Counted from the stretch's first letter, positions 27,015 to 35,211 are shown. The stretch: DNA of 64,000 bases from JAUIET01 sp039111475 (GCA_039111475.1 JBCCIP010000008.1:1-64000); one strand, 5' to 3'. Notes: generated from the sequence alone by a model not told the origin. Numbers and translations: made by a program.

Positions 27015-27838
27015 GCCTGGTGTTTGCTGGAATCTGCTCTCATGCGCCGGGAATTACCGGGCGCAAGCACATGGCCGACCCAGATGACGCGGATACATTC
27101 TATGCCGCGTTTGATCAAATGCGTGTTGAACTGGAAGCGAGCCAACCCGACGCGTTAATTGTGATAGCCGCGGAACATTTTGCAAACTTCTTTATGAACA
27201 ATATGCCTTCCTACTGCATGGGCATGGCGGAAAATTACTACGGCCCAATCGAAGATCCAGACTGGCTTGGCATTCAACGCACGACAATCCCTGGGAATGT
27301 CGATCTGTCCCGCCGCTTGATCGAAAATATTATGGGTGACATTGATTTAGCCTACGCCGAAGAATGGAAGTTTGACCACGGCATCAGTGTGCCTTTGCAT
27401 TTCCTTACGCCACGCTATGACCTGCCAGTGATACCCGTAAATATAAACTGCCAGGGGCCGCCACTAACACCATTGCACAGAGCCTGGGCGTTTGGACAGG
27501 GCTTGAGAAAAGCCTGCGACAACGTACCCGAACGTATTGCGATTGTTGGTACCGGCGGAATTTCTCATTGGCCGGCCACCCCCGATTCCGGCAAAATCAA
27601 TGCCGAGTGGGATCAAGACTTCCTGCAACGTTGGAGCGATAACAACAAAGCTGCGATGCTGGACTACAGCGATGAGCAAACCTATCTGGACGCTGGTCAA
27701 GGGGGCTTCGAGATTCGTAACTTCATCGCTATTTCCGGCGCTACTGAGGGAGCCAAAGGCGTTGTTAAATACTACCGTCCCATTCCAATTTTCGCGGTAG
27801 GCTGCACCATTGGCGTTGTAGATTTAGGAGTTGTTTGA
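27011..27838 (+). CDS. LigB-like catalytic subunit of class III extradiol ring-cleavage dioxygenase
   Basis: 275 residues. Fe(II) ligands are inferred as His 11 (CSHAPG), His 56 (AAEHFANFF) and Glu 234 (GGFEIRNF). Second-sphere catalytic histidines are at 123 (FDHGISVPLHF) and 186 (GGISHWP). It should open the ring of a catechol next to the diol using O2. The neighbours point to homoprotocatechuate, but LigAB-type enzymes usually act on protocatechuate or gallate-like substrates. The TGA overlaps the next ATG (TGATG). Confidence 0.87.
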   Translation: MSLVFAGICSHAPGITGRKHMADPDDADTFYAAFDQMRVELEASQPDALIVIAAEHFANFFMNNMPSYCMGMAENYYGPIEDPDWLGIQRTTIPGNVDLSRRLIENIMGDIDLAYAEEWKFDHGISVPLHFLTPRYDLPVIPVNINCQGPPLTPLHRAWAFGQGLRKACDNVPERIAIVGTGGISHWPATPDSGKINAEWDQDFLQRWSDNNKAAMLDYSDEQTYLDAGQGGFEIRNFIAISGATEGAKGVVKYYRPIPIFAVGCTIGVVDLGVV

Positions 27839-28221
27839 TGGCGCATTTTGTACTGGAATACTCGGCTAATCTTGATTCTGAAACGTTGGCCATCGGCAAT
27901 TTGTTTAAGAAGTTGCATGAGACGGTAGCCGCTGGTGGTGTCTTTCCACTGGCTGGCATGCGCAGCCGAGCTTATTGCGCCAACGATTATTGCATTGCCA
28001 ACGGTGACGCTAATCACGCGTTTGTGCATCTTAACTTTAAGATTGGTACTGGTCGCAGCGAAAAGGAACAGGCCGAGGCATTTGAAGTAGTTAAAGGCGT
28101 TTTGCTTGACCATTTGGATACTACATACCAGTCACGCGCTGTAGCGATTTCGGTGGAAATGAATGAGTTACCGGAGAAGCTTCGGCATAACGCAAACAAC
28201 GTTAGGGATTACATCAAGTAA
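27838..28221 (+). CDS. hpaF: 5-carboxymethyl-2-hydroxymuconate delta-isomerase family (HpaF) lacking the N-terminal proline
   Basis: 127 residues. Landmarks of the family: HFVLEYSANLD, GVFPLAGMRSRAYCANDYCIANGDANHAFVHLNFKIGTGRS and VAISVEMNELPEKLRHNANNVRDYI. It shifts a double bond in the 5-carboxymethyl-2-hydroxymuconate intermediate. These tautomerase-superfamily enzymes use Pro 1, exposed after Met removal, as catalytic base. Here the ATG at 27838 is followed by GCG (Ala), then His-Phe in register with the family's Pro-His-Phe. The conserved Arg in GMRSR is kept. An in-frame TTG one codon earlier does not supply a proline. Confidence 0.87.
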   Translation: MAHFVLEYSANLDSETLAIGNLFKKLHETVAAGGVFPLAGMRSRAYCANDYCIANGDANHAFVHLNFKIGTGRSEKEQAEAFEVVKGVLLDHLDTTYQSRAVAISVEMNELPEKLRHNANNVRDYIK

Positions 28222-29024
28222 TGCTTACAGAAGAGCAAATTCAAAAAGCGGCAAGTGATTTGTACGCCGCTGAAATCAATCGTCAGGCGATAGACCCAGT
28301 AACAATGACGCACCCGGAAATGGATATGAGTGACGCGTACGCTATTCAAAAAACCTGGGTTGATAAGAAAGTAGCGGATGGCCGAAAAGTGGTGGGATAT
28401 AAAATTGGCTTAACCTCTCGGGCCATGCAGGATGCCATGAAAATCGATACACCGGACTATGGTGTGCTGCTGGACGACATGCAGTTCGATAATGGCGCCG
28501 ACATTGTCGCCGGTAATTTTATTGACCCACGTATTGAGGTTGAATTAGCGTTTGTTTTGAAAGACACATTGTTTGGCGAAGACATCACTATTGACGACGT
28601 GCTGGACGCGACGGATTATATAGTGCCAGCGCTAGAGCTTATCGCAGCGCGTAGCCATCGCGTGCACCCAGACACCGGCTATACGCGAACGGTGTTTGAC
28701 ACCATTTCAGATAACGCCGCAAATGCAGGGATCATCACAGGAGGTGAGCGCATTCAACCGCGCGAGCGCGACCTTAGATGGTGTGGTGCTCTGTGTTATT
28801 TAAATGAGGTTCTGGAAGAAACTGGCTTGGCAGCGGGCGTACTTGACCACCCCGCCAACGGTATTCGCTGGATCGCCAAGCGCTTTGCACCTCATGGTAT
28901 TGCCTTACTACCAGGGCAAATTCTTCTGGCAGGCTCTTTCACTCGCCCACTCAAAGTCAGAGCGGGGGATCAGGTGCGAGCTGACTACGGACCGCTTGGT
29001 GACATTCGCTGCAACTTTGTATGA
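28221..29024 (+). CDS. hpaH: 2-oxo-hept-4-ene-1,7-dioate hydratase (HpaH)
   Basis: 267 residues, hydratase of the FAH/MhpD superfamily. Landmarks: VVGYKIGLTSRAMQDAMKIDTPDYGVLLDDM, IDPRIEVELAFVLKD (acidic metal ligands) and LLPGQILLAGSFTRP. It adds water to the enolic pathway intermediate, making the aldolase substrate. The start codon overlaps the isomerase stop (TAATG). Confidence 0.92.
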   Translation: MLTEEQIQKAASDLYAAEINRQAIDPVTMTHPEMDMSDAYAIQKTWVDKKVADGRKVVGYKIGLTSRAMQDAMKIDTPDYGVLLDDMQFDNGADIVAGNFIDPRIEVELAFVLKDTLFGEDITIDDVLDATDYIVPALELIAARSHRVHPDTGYTRTVFDTISDNAANAGIITGGERIQPRERDLRWCGALCYLNEVLEETGLAAGVLDHPANGIRWIAKRFAPHGIALLPGQILLAGSFTRPLKVRAGDQVRADYGPLGDIRCNFV

Positions 29025-29038
29025 GGGTTCTCTAATCC

Positions 29039-29839
29039 ATGAAAGCCAATAAGAACACATTCAAGCAAGCGCTCAAAAACAACACTCCCTTGTATGGATT
29101 GTGGTTGGGCCTGCCCCACAGCAGCTGCGCTGAAATTGCGGCCGGCGCTGGTTTCGATTGGCTACTCATTGACTGCGAACACGCACCGTACAGCTTGATG
29201 GACGTGCAACATCACTTACAGGCCATAGCACCTTATGGTGTACCCGCCATAGTAAGACCCATAGAAGGACGAACGGCAATTCTTAAGCAACTGCTTGATG
29301 TTGGCGCGCAAACCTTTCTAGTGCCAATGGTGGATACGGCCGAGCAAGCAGAGCAACTTGTGAGTGATGTGCTCTACCCGCCAGCAGGCCAAAGAGGCCT
29401 TGGCACATCAATGGCACGAGCTGCGCACTGGAATGGGGTTCCGGGCTATTTGCATGAGGCCAATGACGATATTTGCCTTATTGTTCAGGCCGAATCAGCG
29501 CTGGCAATGGAGAACCTAAAAAACATCGTTCAGGTAGACGGAGTAGATGCAGTATTTATTGGCCCATCTGATCTATCCGCGTCAATGGGTCATATTGGCA
29601 ATCCTGGGCATCCAGACGTGGTAGCAGCAATAGAACAGGGCTTCGCAACGATCAAAACCGCGGGCAAATCGGCAGGCGTATTAGCCGTAGATGAAAAGCT
29701 GGCAAAGCATTACGTTGGGCTTGGCGCTAACTTTGTCGGTGTTGGTGTGGATAGTTCTTTGCTCGCTGCGTCGGTCAGACAACTGGCGAGCCAGTACATT
29801 GATCCTGCAGGAACACAGGATCAAAAAGCGGGCTATTGA
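29039..29839 (+). CDS. hpaI: 4-hydroxy-2-oxo-heptane-1,7-dioate aldolase (HpaI)
   Basis: 266 residues, class II metal-dependent aldolase closely following E. coli HpaI (LYGLWLGLPHSSCAEIAAGAGFDWLLIDCEHAPYS; KQLLDVGAQTFLVPMVDTAEQAEQLV; DAVFIGPSDLSASMGHIGNPGHP). It splits the last intermediate to pyruvate and succinate semialdehyde. Last gene of the pathway operon, 14 bases after hpaH. Its end overlaps the convergent dsbB-like gene by 7 bases. Confidence 0.94.
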   Translation: MKANKNTFKQALKNNTPLYGLWLGLPHSSCAEIAAGAGFDWLLIDCEHAPYSLMDVQHHLQAIAPYGVPAIVRPIEGRTAILKQLLDVGAQTFLVPMVDTAEQAEQLVSDVLYPPAGQRGLGTSMARAAHWNGVPGYLHEANDDICLIVQAESALAMENLKNIVQVDGVDAVFIGPSDLSASMGHIGNPGHPDVVAAIEQGFATIKTAGKSAGVLAVDEKLAKHYVGLGANFVGVGVDSSLLAASVRQLASQYIDPAGTQDQKAGY

Positions 29840-30360
29840 GCAGACTTAAACAGCGTTGGCAGCACAATCTGCACAGCTCCAACAATCAACACTAGCCCAT
29901 AGACAACGCTGGCCGCACTCAAAGCGTGTGCCATCGATATGCCCAGCAGTACTACTGGCGTGGGCTGACACAAATTTTGCACTTCGAACATTGCTGGCCA
30001 CCATTTGTCCAGTGGCATCCACTCCGGGAAATAGGCAACGAACGAGCACGCACCACTGGTTGGCCAACCCTGATCTATGGAAAGTAATATCCAAGTATCT
30101 TTTGCAAGTCCCAAGGTCAGCCACAGCATGAGAACAATCACCAACAGCGCAGGCCAGCGCCATTGGCGGATCAGCAAACCCAATAGTGCAAGAGCACCGA
30201 TGCTTAATAGCCAGGCGCGAACATATACGCACAATTCGCAAGGAAGATCGTCATGGACATACTGAAAAAAAAGAGCACCACCCACCATCGCAAATGATGC
30301 GGCTATAAACAGGCTCCAAAACCAGGGCTTCTGTGGCTGCATTACCTGAAACATACTCAC
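29833..30360 (-). CDS. DsbB-family disulfide bond formation protein
   Basis: About 175 residues with four membrane helices, the first periplasmic cysteine pair in CELCVYVR (CxxC plus the quinone-site Arg), and a second pair across a long loop (TSGACSF to NLCQPT). It reoxidises periplasmic thiol oxidases by passing electrons to quinone. Start uncertain: GTG at 30360 or ATG at 30354, neither with a strong ribosome site. No dsbA-like gene is adjacent. Confidence 0.83.
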   Translation of the reverse strand: MSMFQVMQPQKPWFWSLFIAASFAMVGGALFFQYVHDDLPCELCVYVRAWLLSIGALALLGLLIRQWRWPALLVIVLMLWLTLGLAKDTWILLSIDQGWPTSGACSFVAYFPEWMPLDKWWPAMFEVQNLCQPTPVVLLGISMAHALSAASVVYGLVLIVGAVQIVLPTLFKSAQ

Positions 30361-30449
30361 TGACTAACTGTCTAACCTACTCAATGTCTACTTTTTTCTG
30401 CTGAGCCCAGCGGTTAAAGTGTAACAGAAGCGGCTGTCAGCAATTAGCA

Positions 30450-31028
30450 TTGAATACTGAGTTATTTCATACAAAAAACGCGCGCTACGCCATGGCAGTT
30501 CTGGCGGTTGTGCTTTTGACGTGGTTTATCAGCAGTACGTCAAACAAAGGATACGTTGTTGTAAAAACCAATGACGTACCTGATCAAGGGTATTTTCTTT
30601 ACCAAGATGACGATCAAGCTTATCTCGTTTTTCGAAATCGTGCAGTGTCACTCGCTGATGATGACACCTACTTCTATGATCTTATCAAAGAAAAGCAGGT
30701 GGTTGATCCACCTTTCGAAAGAACCCAACAAGGAGAGTTTGGCGTGCTTGCTGTTGAAGTGCGCTACGGATATCTGCTGTTGCCTGCCTTTCAATGGTGG
30801 GACCACAGTGTGCCGTGTTTGAGCATGCAGTTCACTCAAAGCGATTTCGTGTATCAACATGAACGCGTGCCCGGCGGCATTCGTTGTGGCGGCTCACTCA
30901 GCGACTGGTGGGCCAACAATCTTGTGTACGATTTAAATGGCAGAAGTAGAAGTGCTGAGCTTGCGGATATCTATATTCCCCAGTATTTCGTCTCAGGTAA
31001 GGAAATACGGATTGGAGTGGAACGTTAG
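30450..31028 (+). CDS. Hypothetical membrane-anchored protein with two cysteines
   Basis: 192 residues from a TTG, or about 178 from the ATG at 30492. One N-terminal helix (AMAVLAVVLLTWFISS) precedes a probable periplasmic domain with an aromatic-rich core (GYLLLPAFQWWDHSVPC) and GGIRCGGSLSDWW. It has exactly two cysteines, about 24 residues apart, which could pair. It is divergent from dsbB. No family recognised. Confidence 0.65.
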   Translation: MNTELFHTKNARYAMAVLAVVLLTWFISSTSNKGYVVVKTNDVPDQGYFLYQDDDQAYLVFRNRAVSLADDDTYFYDLIKEKQVVDPPFERTQQGEFGVLAVEVRYGYLLLPAFQWWDHSVPCLSMQFTQSDFVYQHERVPGGIRCGGSLSDWWANNLVYDLNGRSRSAELADIYIPQYFVSGKEIRIGVER

Positions 31029-31074
31029 GCTATGATAGTGGCCAATGAAGATTCCGAATCAAGGAGATTCAGTC

Positions 31075-31578
31075 ATGTGGCTTAGAGTTTTGTGTGTTTT
31101 GTTCGTTGTCTGCCAGCTAATCCCGGTCGCAAACGCTGATGACTATACGGTTGTGTACCTTGTGCGCCACGCCGAAAAAAGGCTGGATCAAGGCAAGGAC
31201 CCGGAACTTACAGAAAAAGGCCAGCATCGCGCCAGACAGTATGCCGATACGTTTCGGGACGCAGGCATTACGCAAATTTATTCAACAGACTATAAACGCA
31301 CTCAGGCAACGGTCAAACCTCTTGCTGATAGTTTGAATCAAACGGTTATTGTTTATGACCCAGACCGCCTGGGCGACTTGGCAAACACTCTTCGCAGTCA
31401 ACCCGGGATTTATTTCATATCAGGGCATAGTGACACAACACCAGTTTTTGTAACGGCATTGGGTGGTGTAGCCGGCGCGGAGATAGACGAAGACAATGAA
31501 TACGATCGCGTTTATCAGGTGATAATAAACGCGGATAATTCGGTGTACACACATCGCTTGCGAAGCTTGCCCCGATAA
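31075..31578 (+). CDS. Secreted histidine phosphatase-superfamily protein
   Basis: About 167 residues. Signal peptide (VLCVLFVVCQLIPVANA), then the phosphohistidine motif LVRHAEKR, ELTEKGQHRARQYA, and a second histidine in FISGHSDTTP. Short SixA/GpmB-like fold, predicted periplasmic. The ATG at 31075 has AAGGAG 8 bases upstream; the ATG at 31045 has none. Phosphate ester substrate unknown. Confidence 0.83.
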   Translation: MWLRVLCVLFVVCQLIPVANADDYTVVYLVRHAEKRLDQGKDPELTEKGQHRARQYADTFRDAGITQIYSTDYKRTQATVKPLADSLNQTVIVYDPDRLGDLANTLRSQPGIYFISGHSDTTPVFVTALGGVAGAEIDEDNEYDRVYQVIINADNSVYTHRLRSLPR

Positions 31579-31596
31579 ATCGGCGCTTTAAAACTC

Positions 31597-32361
31597 TCAA
31601 CACGCGATTTTTTGCTGAGTCCAACTAAGGTCAGCGTACAACTCCTCGCAAACGGGTACAGCGCTTCTATAGCGCAAGTACGCTTTGGGCGGCGCAATGC
31701 TCAGACGTTTTCGTGCTAGATCTAACGGCTCGCCAAGTAAGTCGAGATAGTTTTCAGCAGGCAGCCAGTGTGCCTTTTTTCCATTACGGTAGGCTTCCCA
31801 AATGGCGTTAACCTGCATAAAGCCCAACGGCAGCTTTAGCGTATTTAGCATGGCAAACAATGCGATCAATGCCCAACCCGGCCCCTTGGTTTGCGCGTAT
31901 GAAAATGCAACCAGACACGCCTCATCCAGCGGCTCATCAGGACTATAACCGGTTAATACGTGCCAAATGTCGTGAATGTCTCGGGTGCGCCTTGTATACC
32001 AGGCATAGGGGTGCTTTACGTATTCGCTGTTGCCATCAAGCTGACTCGCTTCCGCCAAGCCATCCGCTGAATACCCGGTTGCTTTCATCATGGCTCGGTA
32101 CTGAAAGCCAACACTTCCCACCTCGAACTGGCCAAGATACTCAGGTTTACTCAGCTGCTCGGCAAGCTCAGCCTGATTGTAAGCCAACTGCCCCCCATGT
32201 TTGGTAGTAAGCAATCTGTGATAACCCGCCACATTCGATTTGCCATTCAAAGCCTGCATGATGACAAACACCTGCGGCGTGTCCTTTGGGTCGGCTATCA
32301 ACTTTCTAACCGCGTTAACTGCCGCTCGCCAGTCTGTTCTGTACTCTATCGATTGGTCCAT
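31597..32361 (-). CDS. Coq4-family protein (ubiquinone biosynthesis-like)
   Basis: 254 residues. Contains the Coq4 metal motif HDIWHVLTGYSPDEPLDE (HDxxH then a distal Glu) and the family block GWALIALFAMLNTLKLPLGFMQ. Coq4 acts in ubiquinone ring modification in eukaryotes, and bacterial members are less clear. It is divergent from a FabR-like regulator across a region with three matching palindromes, so it is probably that regulator's target. Confidence 0.83.
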   Translation of the reverse strand: MDQSIEYRTDWRAAVNAVRKLIADPKDTPQVFVIMQALNGKSNVAGYHRLLTTKHGGQLAYNQAELAEQLSKPEYLGQFEVGSVGFQYRAMMKATGYSADGLAEASQLDGNSEYVKHPYAWYTRRTRDIHDIWHVLTGYSPDEPLDEACLVAFSYAQTKGPGWALIALFAMLNTLKLPLGFMQVNAIWEAYRNGKKAHWLPAENYLDLLGEPLDLARKRLSIAPPKAYLRYRSAVPVCEELYADLSWTQQKIAC

Positions 32362-32454
32362 AGTGTCATTCCACCTTAAAGAAAAATGTTGTTTCGGATC
32401 GCACCAGCCTTGAAAACAAGTAACAAGGTAAATTTCTATAAGCTGTTCGTGTTA

Positions 32455-32472
32455 AGTGAACATATGTACACT
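32455..32472. promoter_or_regulatory. Operator site 1, GTGAAC-ATAT-GTACAC
   Basis: 18-bp palindrome (AGTG to CACT) with one mismatched pair. It shares the form GTGWAC-N4-GTWCAC with two further sites in the same gap. This geometry resembles the published DesT/FabR operators (TGAAC-N4-GTTCA type). It lies about 95 bases upstream of the coq4-like start. Confidence 0.6.
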
Positions 32473-32490
32473 ATAATGTAAAAATCTTCC

Positions 32491-32510
32491 ATGTCAACAG
32501 CTGTTCACAT
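32491..32510. promoter_or_regulatory. Operator site 2, GTCAAC-AGCT-GTTCAC
   Basis: 20-bp palindrome with one mismatched pair, centred 37 bp from site 1 and of the same form. It occupies the middle of the coq4/tetR divergent gap. Confidence 0.6.
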
Positions 32511-32598
32511 AAAAACGTAGATGATAATTAAACTAGAAATTACCCTACTTTCTAAGTCAAAATGAATTAGGTGTACGAAATACGAAAATCACGATATC

Positions 32599-32614
32599 GT
32601 GTACGATTGTACAC
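32599..32614. promoter_or_regulatory. Operator site 3, GTGTAC-GATT-GTACAC
   Basis: Perfect 6-bp arms with a 4-bp spacer, ending 13 bases before the regulator's ATG. This position suits autorepression by the FabR-like protein. Confidence 0.65.
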
Positions 32615-32627
32615 AGAGCAAGCGTAA

Positions 32628-33269
32628 ATGATTCATAGTGGCAAAAAACACAGGCGTAAAGACAATAAGCCAATTGACACTCGCCAAGCATTGTTCGACG
32701 CTGTATTGGAGCTTATGAGCAGGGACAAAAGCTTCGACGCAATCAGCCTGCGCGAAGTAACACGAGAGGTAGGTATTAACCCATCCGCTTTTTATCGCCA
32801 CTTCCCGGATATGAACTCACTGGGGCTTGAACTGGTTAATTTGTCGTTCAAAACCTTGAGGCAGCACTTAAAAGATGTTCGCGCCAACCCCGTTCAAGAC
32901 GCCAACGTAGTTAGAGAATCGGTGGAAACCTTTGTCAGCTATGTGCTGGCCCATCCGCGTCAATTCCAATTTATTATTCGAGCGCAAGTGGGTGGCGCAG
33001 CCAGCATTCGCGCAGAAATAGAATCGGAACATCGGCTTTTAGTCAGTGAATTGTCCACTGACCTCGCTCGTCGCTTTGACGCAGCAAGTTGGTCTACGGA
33101 AGAATTGCAGATGCTCGCTGACTTAATGATCGGTGCAATGACCCGAATTGTTGAGCAGTTACTAATAGAAAACCGCCACAGTGCGAGCCAAGCGGCTTTA
33201 ACTGAGCTTGCAGAAAAGCAACTGCAACTAATACTTCTAGGTGCCATGCATTGGCACGACCAGCCCTAG
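32628..33269 (+). CDS. TetR-family regulator, FabR-like
   Basis: 213 residues. The N-terminal helix-turn-helix is FabR-type (FDAISLREVTREVGINPSAFYRHFPDMNSLGLELV), and the C-terminal domain follows FabR spacing (FVSYVLAHPRQFQFIIRAQVGGAASIRAEI; LGAMHWHDQP). FabR/DesT proteins sense acyl-CoA/acyl-ACP saturation. No fatty-acid gene is adjacent; the divergent partner is the Coq4-like gene. Confidence 0.86.
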   Translation: MIHSGKKHRRKDNKPIDTRQALFDAVLELMSRDKSFDAISLREVTREVGINPSAFYRHFPDMNSLGLELVNLSFKTLRQHLKDVRANPVQDANVVRESVETFVSYVLAHPRQFQFIIRAQVGGAASIRAEIESEHRLLVSELSTDLARRFDAASWSTEELQMLADLMIGAMTRIVEQLLIENRHSASQAALTELAEKQLQLILLGAMHWHDQP

Positions 33270-33362
33270 ACTTGAACATGCAACCGCAGTCAACCGCTTT
33301 CACGCCAGTTCGTCCAATGAACAACGCCGCTTTGGCATCAGCTCTTGAAGTGGCCTAAGCTC

Positions 33363-33860
33363 TCATACCATGTTCGCGTGGTTGTTTTTTCGAAGCCATC
33401 GAAACTGCAAAAAAGCGCCAACAAAAAAAATGGCAACAAACGACAAGTAGAATAGTCGGAGCAATGGATCTTCAGGATTCGTCAGAATCGGGTCTCCCAC
33501 AGGTAAGCGGAGTAAACCATCGGTGATGGCAGGAATCATGTGGAACAACAGCGTTGATGAAAAACAGAACGCTTGAAAGTAGATTGCTATTCTTGCAAGA
33601 GCCGACACCTTAGTCACCATTAAGCCGGCTGCAAGTGCAAGCAAGGTCAATACGGCTAAAGCATGTGCTGGGCCAAATCCACCGTGCTGGTAAATCATCA
33701 GCGCGGTAACGGCTGCAATGAATGTACATATCAAATACAGTTGACCTGCGCGCTGGTCAGTGCGTATCACTTTACAAACAAGCAACGAATAAAAACCGGC
33801 AAACAGTGCAACAATTGCGATGATGGTATGCGTCCATCCTAGCAGCGTAATCTCTGGCAT
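33363..33860 (-). CDS. Hypothetical four-helix membrane protein, DUF2306-like
   Basis: 165 residues with about four membrane helices. A histidine-containing first helix (GWTHTIIAIVALFAGFYSLLV) and MIYQHGGFGPAHALAVLTLLAL resemble DUF2306-type proteins, which lack an assigned function. A perfect palindrome lies 23 bases upstream of its start. Convergent with the FabR-like gene. Confidence 0.7.
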   Translation of the reverse strand: MPEITLLGWTHTIIAIVALFAGFYSLLVCKVIRTDQRAGQLYLICTFIAAVTALMIYQHGGFGPAHALAVLTLLALAAGLMVTKVSALARIAIYFQAFCFSSTLLFHMIPAITDGLLRLPVGDPILTNPEDPLLRLFYLSFVAIFFVGAFLQFRWLRKNNHANMV

Positions 33861-33883
33861 TGGGGTATCTTCCTTTGGTTTGG

Positions 33884-33898
33884 GTACACAATGTGTAC
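33884..33898. promoter_or_regulatory. Palindrome GTACACAATGTGTAC
   Basis: Perfect 7-bp arms around one central base, just upstream of the DUF2306-like gene (start 33860). The arms use the same GTAC/TGTAC words as the tetR operators but with different geometry, so a different or related regulator is possible. Confidence 0.45.
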
Positions 33899-34053
33899 AA
33901 GTATTCTATGGGTTTTTGCTTAATCCAGCGTTTGATCCAGCGCGATAATTTCTTGCCGGTACTCACGATTCTCATTCTAGGTTCGCCTCTTTGATACAAG
34001 CTTATCAAATGACGACTCTAGTCTGTACATTAACATTTGGCACTCGGCTGAGG

Positions 34054-34075
34054 CCGACCCGGCCCTATCATTCCC
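34054..34075 (+). repeat. Direct repeat copy 1 (core GGCCCTATCATTCCC)
   Basis: 20 of 22 bases match copy 2 at 35281-35302 in the same orientation. The two copies flank the HDOD gene at a distance of 1227 bases. Function unknown. Confidence 0.55.
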
Positions 34076-34287
34076 ATACAAGGCATTGCTCCCGAATCGG
34101 ATGGCTAGGTCAACTGCTTATCTGTACCGAAGCGGACACAAAAGCTCGTCCAAACAGCATTAGTATTCGTTGTAAAAGACCGCGCATTTTGAAATGCATC
34201 TGTTAGCGTAATATGCACATGTCACTTGGATTACGTCCCTTACTCGCCTAATATCTAGCGCAAAATATGACCTAAAGGACTTAGGGA

Positions 34288-35211
34288 TTGGACAAATCAT
34301 TAGTAAGGAAACTGCAATCAGCCACATCGCTGCCGAGCATGCCCTTGGTTGCGGCAAAGCTGATCGAGCTTCTGGATGACCAAGATGCGTCGCCTGAAGA
34401 ACTCGCAAAGGTTATCTCTCTCGATGTAGCTTTATCCGCCAGGATAGTTAGCGTATCCAATTCGCCTCTTTTTCACCGCGCGTCTGCCAGCCAAACAGTT
34501 TTACAAGCAGTCACAACCCTGGGTATGGACCGGGCAACGGCGGTGTCACTAGGGTTTTCGTTGCGTAGCTCAATTTTGGCCGATAACAAAAGCGGTATCG
34601 ACTACGATCTTTTCTGGAGACGTTCGCTACTGGTGGCCACTTGCGCAAAGTTCATTGCAGTGACGGCAAGTAAAGTGAAACCAGAAACAGCATTCCTTAT
34701 TGGCTTGCTGCAAGACATTGGCATCATAGCGTTGGATAAAGTGGGCGCCGAATTCTATCAATCACTTCAGCCGGCTGAGCAGCGTGATCACGCCAGACTA
34801 ACCGAATACGAAAACATACGTCTAGGAACCGATCACTGTGAAGTGGGTGCCTGGCTGCTAGATCACTGGCAGCTGCCCGACAACATCGTTGAATCTGTGC
34901 GACATAGTGATCAAACGGTGCACGCCGAAGAATACGCATCCGCTGAGTATGGTGCCACTTTAGCGGTTTCTATTGAGTTAGCAGATTTACTTTTACCGGC
35001 CGATAGGGAGCGTTCGCTAGCGAACGTTAACGCGGGCTTGCAAAGGCATTGGCAGATTGATGCGAGTTGGCACGTAAGCTATGCAGCGCAACTTTCTGAA
35101 GTAATAGGCGAAGTCGAACAGATTTTTGAGCAAATGCTAACGGAGGTTTCTGATATTGGCGAGCTATTGCAGGCTGCTGACACACTGCGATCTTCTCATT
35201 TACGCTCCTAG
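34288..35211 (+). CDS. HDOD-domain protein
   Basis: 307 residues, nearly all one HDOD domain (LPSMPLVAAKLIELLDDQDASPEELAKVISLDVALSARIVSVSNSPLF; LIGLLQDIGIIAL; HCEVGAWLLDHWQLPDNIVESVRHSD). HDOD lacks the metal-dependent HD active site and usually serves as a signalling scaffold. TTG start with AAAGGA 8 bases upstream. No partner enzyme domain is fused; a BLUF gene follows after 372 bases. Confidence 0.88.
   Translation: MDKSLVRKLQSATSLPSMPLVAAKLIELLDDQDASPEELAKVISLDVALSARIVSVSNSPLFHRASASQTVLQAVTTLGMDRATAVSLGFSLRSSILADNKSGIDYDLFWRRSLLVATCAKFIAVTASKVKPETAFLIGLLQDIGIIALDKVGAEFYQSLQPAEQRDHARLTEYENIRLGTDHCEVGAWLLDHWQLPDNIVESVRHSDQTVHAEEYASAEYGATLAVSIELADLLLPADRERSLANVNAGLQRHWQIDASWHVSYAAQLSEVIGEVEQIFEQMLTEVSDIGELLQAADTLRSSHLRS

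Larger units (their letters stand above)
33861..34287. other. Intergenic region between DUF2306-like and HDOD genes
   Basis: 427 bases. It holds the palindrome at 33884-33898 and one copy of a 22-base repeat at 34054-34075. The short open frames in it look non-coding. The HDOD ribosome site is at 34274-34279. Nothing else recognised. Confidence 0.5.
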
